DNA of 64,000 nucleotides, taken from contig PHBH01000010.1 in assembly GCA_002840535.1 (NCBI GenBank), positions 62,001 through 126,000 on the forward strand, given 5' to 3'. This DNA is from Deltaproteobacteria bacterium HGW-Deltaproteobacteria-15. Lineage in GTDB: Bacteria; Desulfobacterota; DSM-4660; Desulfatiglandales; HGW-15. This document shows positions 11,020-18,984 of this stretch, in pieces (positions within the stretch are counted from its first letter, which is position 1; each line of letters opens with the position of its first letter). The notes under the pieces were generated by a model. It saw only the letters and a program-made list of their open reading frames with translations, ran no database searches and had not been told where the DNA came from. A program made the position numbers and the translations under genes.

Positions 11020-12213
11020 ATGACAGCCGTGAATAAATCAAAGCAAAAAGAAAGATGGATCATCCATCTGGACATGGATGCCTTTTATCCGGCAGTCGAG
11101 GTGCTGGACAATCCTGATTTGAAGGGGAAGCCCGTCATCGTGGGCGGGAGCAGAAAGAGGGGAGTCGTCTCGTCCGCCTCTTATGAAGCCAGAAAATTCG
11201 GCGTTCATTCCGCACAACCGATCGCCAAGGCTCTTCGGCTCTGCCCGCACGGAATTTTTCTGCCCGTAAGGATGCATCGGTACGTCGAAATCTCTGAACA
11301 GGTTTTCGGGATTTTCCATCGGTTCACGCCGCTTGTGGAGCCCCTTTCAATCGATGAGGCCTTTTTGGATGTGACCGGGTCCACCCGGTTGTTCGGAACT
11401 CCGGTAGAGATAGCCCGAAAGATCAAGGATCAAGTGCTTGGAGAGACAGGGCTCACCGTGTCTGCAGGGGTGGCACCTTCCAAGTTCGTGGCCAAGATCG
11501 CCTCGGACATGGAAAAGCCGGATGGGTTGACCGTTGTGACAGCTGAAATGGTGGGAACATTCCTGGATCCCCTTCCGGTCGGCAGGATGTGGGGCGTGGG
11601 CAAGGTGACTCAGGAGGCGCTGGCAAGACTGAATGTACGCTCGTTCCGCGATTTGCGCCTGTTGGATGTCGAGGTCCTCGACCGCGCATTCGGGAAACAT
11701 GGGGTCAAAATGCACCTCCTGGCCATGGGCATAGACGAAAGGGAGGTGGAGGTCGAACATGAAACCAAGTCCATCGGCCATGAGGATACCTATGATCAGG
11801 ACATCATGGACCTGGACCTCGCCGGAGAAGAGCTCCTCTCACTGTCACACAGGGTTGGAAAACGGCTTCGGGCCGAAAGCCTGAAAGGCAGGACCGTGAC
11901 CTTGAAGGTGAAGTACAGCGATTTTGTGCTCGTCACGCGCTCCGTCACCCTGAAATCACCGACCGACGACGGTTTCGAGATCTTCTCGGCAGTATCGGCT
12001 CTTCTCCCCAAAACAGAAGCCGGCAAAAGGCCGGTTCGTCTTCTCGGCGTTTCCGTTTCTCACCTCGTCCCTCGCGGCCATGAGGATCAGTTCCTTTTTC
12101 AGGACGAGAAGAAACACTCCAGGAAGACCGAGTTGAACACCGCCATGGATTCCATTCAGGAGCGATTCGGGAAAAAAGGGATCGGCCCGGCGAGATTGTT
12201 CAAGAAAGAATAA
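11020..12213 (+). CDS. dinB: DNA polymerase IV (Y-family, DinB)
   Basis: Encodes 397 residues from the ATG at 11020; the frame continues upstream to 10957 but only through a repeat. The palm motif HLDMDAFYPAVE near residue 17 and the second catalytic motif SIDEAFLDVTG near residue 110 supply the metal-binding Asp/Glu residues, followed by the helix-hairpin-helix thumb (VGRMWGVGKVT) and the little-finger domain. In DinB the steric-gate residue follows DMDAF; here it is Tyr, as in many homologues. It performs error-prone translesion synthesis. It is about 45 residues longer than E. coli Pol IV, the excess lying in the C-terminus. The ribosome-binding site is weak, and a GTG at 11029 is an alternative start. 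Confidence 0.93.
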   Translation: MTAVNKSKQKERWIIHLDMDAFYPAVEVLDNPDLKGKPVIVGGSRKRGVVSSASYEARKFGVHSAQPIAKALRLCPHGIFLPVRMHRYVEISEQVFGIFHRFTPLVEPLSIDEAFLDVTGSTRLFGTPVEIARKIKDQVLGETGLTVSAGVAPSKFVAKIASDMEKPDGLTVVTAEMVGTFLDPLPVGRMWGVGKVTQEALARLNVRSFRDLRLLDVEVLDRAFGKHGVKMHLLAMGIDEREVEVEHETKSIGHEDTYDQDIMDLDLAGEELLSLSHRVGKRLRAESLKGRTVTLKVKYSDFVLVTRSVTLKSPTDDGFEIFSAVSALLPKTEAGKRPVRLLGVSVSHLVPRGHEDQFLFQDEKKHSRKTELNTAMDSIQERFGKKGIGPARLFKKE

Positions 12214-12218
12214 GAGGC

Positions 12219-12290
12219 ATCTCGCAGAGCTCACAGAGCCGCAGAAATTAAAAAACAAGAAGACTCTGTGTGATCTCTGTGAGAGACCTC
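12219..12290. repeat. Inverted repeat between convergent dinB and M24 peptidase genes
   Basis: GAGGCATCTC and CTCACAGAG on the left pair with CTCTGTGAG and GAGACCTC on the right. The element fills the gap between two convergent stops and probably acts as a bidirectional terminator. The same CTCACAGAG core recurs near 37705. Confidence 0.55.
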
Positions 12291-12291
12291 T

Positions 12292-13509
12292 TCAGATTCT
12301 TAGCAGGACCTGATCCGTAAGGGTAAGTCTCTCGAGCCCCGAGGAGGTGACAAGATAGTCATCCTCAATGCCGACAAGGCCTTTGCCGGGAAAGACGAAC
12401 TTAGGCTCGATGGCAATCACCATTCCCTCCTGAAGTGATGCCTTGGACCAGGGCGAGATAACGGGCAACTCGTCTATTTCCAGACCGATCCCATGACCAA
12501 GGAAGTTCACCTGCCCTTCGCCGTGCCCTTCGAAGAAGGGTCTAAATCCCGCTTTTTCAGCCATACTCTCCGCCAGATGGTAAAGGTAGGAGCAGAGAAT
12601 TCCGGGCTTTGCAGCGTGGGCAAGCGCCTGGAGAATCTCGACGGCGCAATGGTGAGCCTCCTTCAATTCTTCTGAAAGATCCCCAATGACGAGCGTGCGG
12701 AATTCATCCCCCACATACCCGTTCACACCTACACCGTAATCGATTCCTATCGGCTCGTTCCGCCCGATCTTGCGAAACCCTGCGCCCTGGGCTGCAGGGG
12801 TGTTGCCGGACCCGCCGTGAGCGCTGTTCAGAAAAGAGGTGACCGAGCCGCTCTCGCCCGAAAGCACGTGGGCATAAGTCATTTCCTGGTTCCAGCCTCT
12901 CATCCTGAGGACGCCCATGTGACCTTCGCGCCGTGCAATGAGCGACAGGTGACCGTCCACTTCCAGTTCGGTCATTCCCTCCCTGATAATGGTTCTGACC
13001 TCACTGAACCCCTTGTCCAGGATACGGGCGGCCTTCCGGATCTGATCCACTTCATAAGGTGTCTTGATCATCCGAAGCAGGCGGATACCCCCGGAGATAT
13101 CCGCAAACCGGCAATTGGGAAACATGCCGGCATACTCGAAGTATATCGAGGCGGGCACCACATCCATTTCCAGACCGGCATTTGCCGGAGGGGATATTCC
13201 GGCCTTCTGCAGCAAGGCTGCGATTTCTCCTTTGGCTCCAAGCGGAACGATCCGGTCCAAAGGGCTTTCCTCTTTCGCCCTCTGCAGACTCTTTTGCACC
13301 ATAAGGATGGGGTCCCCTTTGCAGGGGATGAAGAGAACAGAGCTCTGAATGGTTCCTGAGAAATAGAAGATGTCCACATTCTGCAGGAGGAAGGCCCCGT
13401 CCAACTGCTTTTCCATCAAGTAGGATCGAAGAAGGGAGACGCGCCGTTCGATTTCGGTCTTGGGGACCTTTTGATCCCTTTCCGAATACTCACCTGTAAG
13501 CTGTGCCAT
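12292..13509 (-). CDS. M24-family metallopeptidase (Xaa-Pro aminopeptidase-like)
   Basis: Encodes 405 residues. The N-terminal creatinase-like domain (about 20-160) is followed by the pita-bread catalytic domain carrying the dinuclear-metal ligands in order: GIDYGVG and GDEFRT (Asp pair), GHGIGLEIDE (His), and AIEPKF and GIEDDYLV (Glu pair). All five ligand positions appear present. The family removes N-terminal residues preceding proline (PepP/PepQ) or degrades related amides; the substrate is not deducible. The ATG (13507-13509) follows AAGGATCAG inside the 3' end of the upstream nitroreductase gene, overlapping it by 20 bases, so the two are probably cotranscribed. Confidence 0.88.
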   Translation of the reverse strand: MAQLTGEYSERDQKVPKTEIERRVSLLRSYLMEKQLDGAFLLQNVDIFYFSGTIQSSVLFIPCKGDPILMVQKSLQRAKEESPLDRIVPLGAKGEIAALLQKAGISPPANAGLEMDVVPASIYFEYAGMFPNCRFADISGGIRLLRMIKTPYEVDQIRKAARILDKGFSEVRTIIREGMTELEVDGHLSLIARREGHMGVLRMRGWNQEMTYAHVLSGESGSVTSFLNSAHGGSGNTPAAQGAGFRKIGRNEPIGIDYGVGVNGYVGDEFRTLVIGDLSEELKEAHHCAVEILQALAHAAKPGILCSYLYHLAESMAEKAGFRPFFEGHGEGQVNFLGHGIGLEIDELPVISPWSKASLQEGMVIAIEPKFVFPGKGLVGIEDDYLVTSSGLERLTLTDQVLLRI

Positions 13510-14026
13510 ACTGATCCTTGTTAACCCGGTCGAAGAGGAGATCCTCCATAGGATGGGGTTCCTTGTGATCGGCCGGATAACCGATGGACATAATGGCCTG
13601 CACCTTCAGCCGTTCGGGGATACTCAGCACTTCACGGACGTAAGCCCCTGCTGTCTTGGAGTCACTGTGATTTCTCTCGCGCATCTGGACCCAGCAGCCG
13701 CCGAGACCCAGGGATTCGGCGGCAAGGAGAATCATGATGCATGCTATGGAAGCATCCTCCACCCATACATCGCTCTTCATGGGATCGGCGCACACCACAA
13801 TGCCGGCGGATGCGTATCGAAGGAATGAAGAGCCGTGCTGCTTGGCCCGGGAAAGCTGATCCAGGAGAGCAGGGTCTCTTACCAGAATGAATTCCCAAGG
13901 CTTTCTCGCAATTGAGGATGGAGATCGCAGCGCAGCCTCGATAAGGGTATCCAGCTTCTCGGGTTCAACCGGGCGGTCCGAATATCGCCGGATGCTTCTT
14001 CTCTTCCGAACCAGTTCCAGGAACAT
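13490..14026 (-). CDS. Nitroreductase-family flavoprotein
   Basis: Encodes 178 residues from the ATG at 14024-14026, which has AAAGGAG twelve bases upstream; an in-frame start six codons earlier has none. The FMN-binding RKRRSIRRYSDRPVE motif opens the protein (residues 6-20), SPSSIARKPWEF follows near residue 40, and the GLGGCWVQMR segment near residue 110 forms the FMN phosphate and dimer contacts. Members reduce nitro-compounds, quinones or other substrates with NAD(P)H through FMN; the small size suggests a short dimeric form. It overlaps the M24 peptidase by 20 bases. The substrate is unknown. Confidence 0.85.
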   Translation of the reverse strand: MFLELVRKRRSIRRYSDRPVEPEKLDTLIEAALRSPSSIARKPWEFILVRDPALLDQLSRAKQHGSSFLRYASAGIVVCADPMKSDVWVEDASIACIMILLAAESLGLGGCWVQMRERNHSDSKTAGAYVREVLSIPERLKVQAIMSIGYPADHKEPHPMEDLLFDRVNKDQYGTAYR

Positions 14027-14070
14027 TTCGGCTTCTCCTTTCACGAGAAATGGGGGATTTTATTGCATCG

Positions 14071-14326
14071 AGGAAAACCTGATCCTGCGGGCCAGGTCAG
14101 AGACAAATGGCTTGGCGGTAAAAGGTTCCTCTGGAATGATGGAATAATGGAGTAGTGGAATAATGGCTTTCAAAGCCACATCATGGGGTATGACCACTCT
14201 CCCTGTCTTCGGTTGTTCTGCCCCACCATTCCACAATTCCATCATTCCATTATTCCGATGCTGCAAACTCCACCCCTCTGGGGTGCATCAAAGCCGGCCC
14301 CTCTGGAGCCGAATCTTTACCTGTGC
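14071..14326. repeat. MITE-like composite repeat, copy 1
   Basis: The left end carries GAAAACCTGATCCTGCGGGC (from 14073) and the right end AAAGCCGGCCCCTCTGGAGC (from 14290). These ends are imperfect inverted copies of each other. Between them lies a second inverted repeat made of GGAATGATGG/GGAATAATGG units (14131-14166) against CCATCATTCCATTATTCC (14239-14256). Matching left and right ends recur at 55417-55735 around an unrelated centre, which is the evidence that this is a defined element. No transposase gene is present. Confidence 0.55.
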
Positions 14327-14402
14327 ATTATATCCATCCTGAGAATTAGAACAAGTCCCCAGCACTTGCGCCAATTCTCCGGATGCCGCCCCGTAAACCT
14401 TT

Positions 14403-14470
14403 TGTAGGAGCAACCTCCCGGTTGCGATTCCTTCAGCTGGGAAGATCGCGAGCAGGAGCGCGCTCCTACA
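14403..14470. repeat. REP-like palindrome
   Basis: TGTAGGAGCAACCTCCCGGT starts at 14403 and GGAGCGCGCTCCTACA ends at 14470, so the outer arms TGTAGGAG/CTCCTACA are perfect inverted copies and each half contains its own GGAGC/GCTCC hairpin. This is the form of the paired extragenic palindromes dispersed by RAYT transposases in many proteobacteria. A related half (AGCAGGAGCTTGCTCC) occurs at 21681. No RAYT gene is in the window. Confidence 0.6.
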
Positions 14471-14583
14471 GGCTGCTTCTCGGAGAGCAGCCGAAATGCA
14501 ATGCGTAAAATAGACCCGACGGGCCATCTTCTGCGCTAACGGATTTCAAACAAGTCCGTGCTATGGAAAACCGCTTTGCTGAC

Positions 14584-14611
14584 TTGCCCTTTCGATGGTT
14601 AAGACTATAAT
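14584..14611 (+). promoter_or_regulatory. Putative sigma-70 promoter of glgP
   Basis: TTGCCC (14584-14589) and a perfect TATAAT (14606-14611) are separated by 16 bases. The -10 lies 75 bases before the glgP start codon, in an otherwise noncoding region. Confidence 0.5.
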
Positions 14612-14685
14612 GGGCCGGATTTCCAGGTACAGGGATTGCGTGAAGTTCTTGATGCCACCATTCTGTTGGAACGGAAGGAGGAGAC

Positions 14686-17151
14686 ATGAAAGACAAACCC
14701 CGCCCTTACCAGAAGATCTCTCGATCCGATACAGCAGAGGATCTGGGAAAGGATATGGTGAAACACCTCGCCTCCACCCTCGGCCATGATCCTTCGTTCG
14801 CGGCGCCATACTATTACTTCAAGGCTGCGGCGCATGCCGTTAGAGACCGTCTGGTGGATCGCTGGATCACCACGCAGCGCTCCTATTACAGCAGGGAAGC
14901 CAAGAGGGTCTATTATCTTTCCATGGAGTTTCTGCCCGGCCGTTTTCTCAGAAACAACCTCATCAACATGCAAATCGACAATCAATGCCAAGAGGCCCTG
15001 GAGCAACACGGCCAGCGGCTGGATGAAGTCGAAGAGCTGGAATTTGACGCCGGGCTCGGAAACGGCGGCCTGGGGAGACTCGCCTCATGTTTCCTTGATT
15101 CCTTTGCCACAATAAGACTCCCTGCTTACGGTTACGGGATCCGATATGACTACGGGATCTTCTACCAGACGATTGAAAACGGGCGCCAGGTGGAGAAGTG
15201 CGACAACTGGCTCCGGAAGGGCGATCCCTGGGTGTTCGAGAGGCCCGAGCACATGTATGAGGTTCGCTTCTGCGGCAGGGTGAGGGAGTATGCGGACGAG
15301 ACCGGCCGCTTCTGCCATAGCTGGGAGGACACCGAGAATATCATGGCCATGGCATGCGACACCCTCATCCCCGGGTATGGAAACGACAACGTCATCAACA
15401 TGCGCTTGTGGGCGGCCAAATCGACACGGGAGTTCAACCTGGAGCTTTTCAATACCGGGAAATACATCCAGGCAATGCAAGACAAGGTGCTGAGCGAAAA
15501 CATCTCGCGGGTGCTCTATCCGAGCGAAGAGGTTCAGGAGGGGAGGGAACTCCGGCTGAAGCAGCAGTATTTCTTCGTCTCCGCCACCTTCCAGGACATC
15601 ATGCGCCGCTTCAGGAAACGGAAGGTGGAGTATTCCAGGTTCCCGGAAATGGTGGCCGTCCAGCTCAATGATACCCACCCCACCATTGCCATCCCTGAAC
15701 TGATGCGCATCCTGCTGGATGAAGAGCGGCTGCCCTGGGAAGAGGCGTGGGGGATCTGCGTGAAGACTTTCGGATACACCAACCATACGATCCTGCCGGA
15801 GGCTCTGGAAACCTGGCCGTTAGAGACGATGGAAAAGGTCCTTCCCAGACACATGCAGATCATCTATGAGATCAATCGCCGGTTTCTGAACGATATCCGA
15901 AAGCGCTTTCCCGGGGATAACGAGCGGGTGCGAAGGATGTCCCTCATTCAGGAAGAGCCCAGACGGGTCAGGATGGCGCACCTCGGCATTGTGGGAAGCC
16001 ATTCCACGAACGGCGTTTCAAAGCTGCACAGCCTTATCCTCAAAGAACAGGTGTTCCGCGATTTTCACGAGATCTATCCTGACCGCTTCAACAACAAGAC
16101 GAACGGCGTCACCCCAAGACGATGGATTGTGACCGCCAACCCTCAGCTCTCGGAATTGATCACCCGCACTATTGGGGACGGTTGGATCACCGATCTCTCG
16201 CGTTTGGCCGAACTGGAACCGCTTGCAGAGGATGAATCGTTTCGAGACGAGTGGAGGAAGGTGAAGAGGCAGAACAAGGAGCGGCTGGCCCGCTATATCC
16301 TGAGAAAGCTGAGCACCCAGGTGAATCCGGACTCCCTCTTCGATGTCCACATCAAGCGAATCCATGAATACAAGCGCCAGGTCCTCAACCTGCTCCATGT
16401 GATCACCATGTACAACCGGATCAAGTTCGACCCTGAGAAGCTGGTCGTACCCCGTACCGTGATCTTTGCAGGGAAGGCGGCGCCGGGCTATTACATGGCC
16501 AAATTGATCATCCGGCTCATCAACTCCGTGGGTGCTGCGGTGAACAGCGACCCCTCCATGGATGGGAAGCTCAAGGTCGCTTTTCTCCCCAACTATTGCG
16601 TCTCCCAGGCCGAGAAGGTGATCGCAGGGGCCGATCTCTCGCAGCAGATCTCCACCGCCGGAATGGAGGCATCCGGGACAGGCAACATGAAGTTCGCCAT
16701 GAACGGGGCCCTGATTATCGGCACACTGGACGGTGCAAATATCGAGATCATGGAGGAGGTCGGGAAAGAGAACTTCTTCCTGTTCGGTCTTACCGAGGAA
16801 GAGGTTCTCAAGAAGAAAAAAGAAGGATATCGTCCGCAGGCCTATTATGATGGAGACCCCGAGCTACGCGCGGCGATGGATATGATCGCGTCAGGGTTCT
16901 TCTCTCCCGGCGACCCGTTCCTTTTCAAACCGCTGGTGGACAGCCTCTTCAGACAGTCCGAATCCTTCATGGTGCTCGCCGACTACAGGTCCTATATCGA
17001 GTGTCAGGACCAGGTCAGCAGCAGTTACCTGGATGCGGAAGAATGGACGAAACGCAGCATCCTGAACACCGCCCGAATGGGGTACTTCTCGAGCGACAGG
17101 GCGGTGCTGGAGTATGCCAAGGAGATATGGAACGTGGAGCCGCTGAGCTGA
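14686..17151 (+). CDS. glgP: Glycogen/starch (alpha-glucan) phosphorylase
   Basis: Encodes 821 residues, the standard length for the GT35 family. GGAAGGAGGAGAC directly precedes the ATG. Conserved blocks include YYLSMEFLPGR near residue 75, GNGGLGRLASCF near 125, DTHP (residues 332-335), VAFLPNYCVSQAEKVI near 630, and the pyridoxal-phosphate lysine in GTGNMKF near residue 667. The enzyme removes glucose-1-phosphate from alpha-1,4-glucans with inorganic phosphate. It is monocistronic in this window: a probable promoter lies 75 bases upstream and a strong hairpin lies downstream at 17231-17280. It is cytoplasmic, and its presence implies storage glycogen. Confidence 0.97.
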   Translation: MKDKPRPYQKISRSDTAEDLGKDMVKHLASTLGHDPSFAAPYYYFKAAAHAVRDRLVDRWITTQRSYYSREAKRVYYLSMEFLPGRFLRNNLINMQIDNQCQEALEQHGQRLDEVEELEFDAGLGNGGLGRLASCFLDSFATIRLPAYGYGIRYDYGIFYQTIENGRQVEKCDNWLRKGDPWVFERPEHMYEVRFCGRVREYADETGRFCHSWEDTENIMAMACDTLIPGYGNDNVINMRLWAAKSTREFNLELFNTGKYIQAMQDKVLSENISRVLYPSEEVQEGRELRLKQQYFFVSATFQDIMRRFRKRKVEYSRFPEMVAVQLNDTHPTIAIPELMRILLDEERLPWEEAWGICVKTFGYTNHTILPEALETWPLETMEKVLPRHMQIIYEINRRFLNDIRKRFPGDNERVRRMSLIQEEPRRVRMAHLGIVGSHSTNGVSKLHSLILKEQVFRDFHEIYPDRFNNKTNGVTPRRWIVTANPQLSELITRTIGDGWITDLSRLAELEPLAEDESFRDEWRKVKRQNKERLARYILRKLSTQVNPDSLFDVHIKRIHEYKRQVLNLLHVITMYNRIKFDPEKLVVPRTVIFAGKAAPGYYMAKLIIRLINSVGAAVNSDPSMDGKLKVAFLPNYCVSQAEKVIAGADLSQQISTAGMEASGTGNMKFAMNGALIIGTLDGANIEIMEEVGKENFFLFGLTEEEVLKKKKEGYRPQAYYDGDPELRAAMDMIASGFFSPGDPFLFKPLVDSLFRQSESFMVLADYRSYIECQDQVSSSYLDAEEWTKRSILNTARMGYFSSDRAVLEYAKEIWNVEPLS

Positions 17152-17190
17152 TTATTTCCCGCGCAGAGTGGCAATAGGACTGAATGCATT

Positions 17191-17313
17191 GAACCGCAAA
17201 GGCGCGAAGGACGCGAAGAAGAACGCAAAGATTTGTTTTTTCACCTTTCGGATCGGCTTCCGACAGGTGAAAAAACAAATGGTTTCTTGGCGCACTTGGC
17301 GTCTTGGCGGTTC
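17191..17313. terminator. Nested inverted repeat downstream of glgP
   Basis: The core at 17231-17280 has perfect 16-base arms, ATTTGTTTTTTCACCT and AGGTGAAAAAACAAAT, around an 18-base loop. Outside it, GAACCGCAAAGGCGC pairs imperfectly with the GGCGTCTTGGCGGTTC end. The core probably terminates glgP transcription; the outer arms belong to a CGCCAAGACGCCAAG-type dispersed repeat. Confidence 0.55.
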
Positions 17314-17394
17314 TTATCTCCTTTATCTACTCTGCGACTCAGCGCCTCCCGCGAAACATCGCACGGGATCTAAGGATCTGCGGGAGAATATACT

Positions 17395-17904
17395 ATGTCC
17401 TCAAAAAGAAGTGCGGGGTTGCTGATGTACAGGATACGCGAGGGCAAACCCGAGGTCTTTCTTGTTCATCCCGGAGGACCTTTCTGGGCAAAGAAAGATG
17501 TTGGCGCGTGGTCCATCCCAAAGGGGGAATACGCCGAAGATGAGGATCCTCTTGCAGGAGCGAAGCGAGAATTCAGGGAAGAAATCGGTATGGATCCGGG
17601 CGAAGGGCCTTTTATGCCTCTCAACCCTGTAAAGCAAAAGGGAGGAAAGCTCGTCAGCGCCTGGGCCTTTAAGGGGGACTGTGACCCTTCTTCTATCCAA
17701 AGCAATACCTTCAGCATGGAATGGCCGCCGCGCTCCGGGAAAGTCGCATCCTTCCCCGAGGTCGACCGCGCCGCCTGGTTTCCGGTCGATCAGGCAAAGG
17801 AGAAGATTTTGAAAGGTCAGATCGGCCTTCTCGAACAGCTCCTGGAAATCCTCTGCGAGACCTGTATAAAGGAGATGACCATATGTGCCGGAGAACAGCA
17901 ATAG
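17395..17904 (+). CDS. Nudix hydrolase
   Basis: Encodes 169 residues. The Nudix box is complete: it starts at GEYAEDED (residues 45-52) and ends REFREEIGM (residues 60-68), with the spacing Gx5Ex7REUxEExGU and the metal-binding glutamates in place. The N-terminus (SAGLLMYRI, LVHPGGPFWAKKD) resembles the COG4119 group of predicted NTP pyrophosphohydrolases. Family members cleave nucleoside diphosphates linked to another moiety; the substrate is unknown. GGAG lies about eight bases before the ATG. The 3' end overlaps the next gene by 22 bases, so they form an operon. Confidence 0.9.
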   Translation: MSSKRSAGLLMYRIREGKPEVFLVHPGGPFWAKKDVGAWSIPKGEYAEDEDPLAGAKREFREEIGMDPGEGPFMPLNPVKQKGGKLVSAWAFKGDCDPSSIQSNTFSMEWPPRSGKVASFPEVDRAAWFPVDQAKEKILKGQIGLLEQLLEILCETCIKEMTICAGEQQ

Positions 17905-18398
17905 GTGGGTTTTTGGCCACTACAATACTGATGTTCGGGCTCTTGGGGGCAAGCGCGTTTGCTGCCGACAAGGTCGAGGGCCTGGAGCTGTCCAAAGCGC
18001 TGGCCCAAGTTAAAATAGCGGCGGGGCTGACCGAAGCGGAGCGTGAATCGTTGAAAGCCGCTGCAACGCTGCGGCGTGGGCAGGCTGGAGAGCTCATTGT
18101 TCAGCAGGGGAAAGAGATGGGCAGGATGGTTATCATTCTGCAAGGCAAAGCCGAGGTCCGTATAAGCGGAAAGCTTGTCGTGTCCCTTTCGGGACAGTCC
18201 CTCGTGGGGGAGATCGAATTCCTCGACACTCTTCCGGCGAGCGCCGATGTTGTTCTTCTCGAAGAGGCCGACCTCATCGAGTTGAACTCTGCAGCGCTCA
18301 ACCTCCTTATGGAGAAGCAGCCCCGAGTAGGATATGTGCTCATGCGTGAGATAGCAAAGATCGAAGCCGGACGCCTCCGCAGAACCAATCCAAACTGA
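17883..18398 (+). CDS. Exported cyclic-nucleotide-binding-like (CRP-fold) protein
   Basis: Encodes 171 residues from the ATG at 17883, preceded by AAAGGAGATGACC; the frame runs further upstream but only antisense-like within the Nudix gene. Residues 1-28 form a clear signal peptide ending ASAFAADK. The rest is a single cNMP-binding beta-roll: LRRGQAGELIVQQGKE, a VIILQGKAEVRI strand, then SLVGEIEFLDTLPASADV. The GE-F-----P-SA-V pattern of the phosphate-binding cassette is present, but the cassette arginine that binds cyclic phosphate is not at its usual place (LPASADV). There is no DNA-binding domain. A CRP-type fold exported to the periplasm is unusual. It lies between a Nudix and a cupin gene. 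Confidence 0.75.
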   Translation: MCRRTAIGGFLATTILMFGLLGASAFAADKVEGLELSKALAQVKIAAGLTEAERESLKAAATLRRGQAGELIVQQGKEMGRMVIILQGKAEVRISGKLVVSLSGQSLVGEIEFLDTLPASADVVLLEEADLIELNSAALNLLMEKQPRVGYVLMREIAKIEAGRLRRTNPN

Positions 18399-18410
18399 AA
18401 GGAGAATCAT

Positions 18411-18722
18411 ATGGCCTTTTGGAACCTGGGTACCCTGGATTTGGATGAGTTCAGACCGGGCATTATGAGCAAGGCGGAGATTGGGGACAACCTGATCATG
18501 GCGTACATGCAGATAGGACCCTGGAAAGAAGACACCGGTCACGAACATTCCTTTGATCAGTGCGGTATTGTGCTGGAAGGCCGAATGGAGATGTTTATAG
18601 GCCAAGAGCGTCAGGTGCTAAGTACGAATGAATGCTATTTCATCCCTTCCGGCGAGCGCCATGGATGGAAAACCTTCGGCAGTCAGGTGAGGATTTTGGA
18701 CGTATCGATGAAACAACCCTGA
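18411..18722 (+). CDS. Cupin-domain protein
   Basis: Encodes 103 residues; GAAAGGAGAATC precedes the ATG and the gap to the previous stop is 12 bases. It contains both cupin motifs: GHEHSFDQCGIVLEG near residues 43-57 (His-x-His and glutamate-like metal site) and FIPSGERHGW near residues 78-87. Small single-domain cupins of this type bind a metal and may be enzymes or ligand sensors; the function is unknown. It is probably the third gene of a Nudix/CRP-fold/cupin operon. Confidence 0.85.
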   Translation: MAFWNLGTLDLDEFRPGIMSKAEIGDNLIMAYMQIGPWKEDTGHEHSFDQCGIVLEGRMEMFIGQERQVLSTNECYFIPSGERHGWKTFGSQVRILDVSMKQP

Positions 18723-18984
18723 TCGCCGGCGTGGTGGATTCCACAACCGTATACTGCCGTCTCTCCGAAAAATACTCTAATCAATCTATTGGATGAAGAG
18801 ATCGTTTCCTCCGAGTCGATTTGAGGCCGGGCTTCGAACCGCTACGGAGGAGGTACAAAGCTGCTGGAATTGCAGCAAATACAGGATTGCCCCCATTGTC
18901 TCTGTACAGAGCTGTATTATAATTGCACTCCTTGAAGTTCGGAACTTGCGGATCATGAAAAGAGCTCCGGACTAAGGGAAATCA
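18723..18984. other. Intergenic region carrying the PocR kinase promoter
   Basis: No convincing gene is present; a 60-codon frame at 18793 has no ribosome-binding site and no recognisable features. It contains the promoter listed at 18896-18923 and a CTGTACAG palindrome at 18902-18909 between the -35 and -10 boxes that could be a regulator site. Confidence 0.55.
18896..18923 (+). promoter_or_regulatory. Putative sigma-70 promoter of the PocR/PAS kinase gene
   Basis: TTGTCT (18896-18901), a 16-base spacer and a perfect TATAAT (18918-18923), about 60 bases before the start codon. The spacer holds the palindrome CTGTACAG. Confidence 0.5.

Larger units (their letters stand above)
14027..14685. 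other. Long noncoding stretch with nested repeats upstream of glgP
   Basis: There is no credible gene in these 659 bases. The stretch holds a composite inverted-repeat element (14071-14326), a REP-like palindrome (14403-14470) and the probable glgP promoter (14584-14611), each listed separately. Confidence 0.75.
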
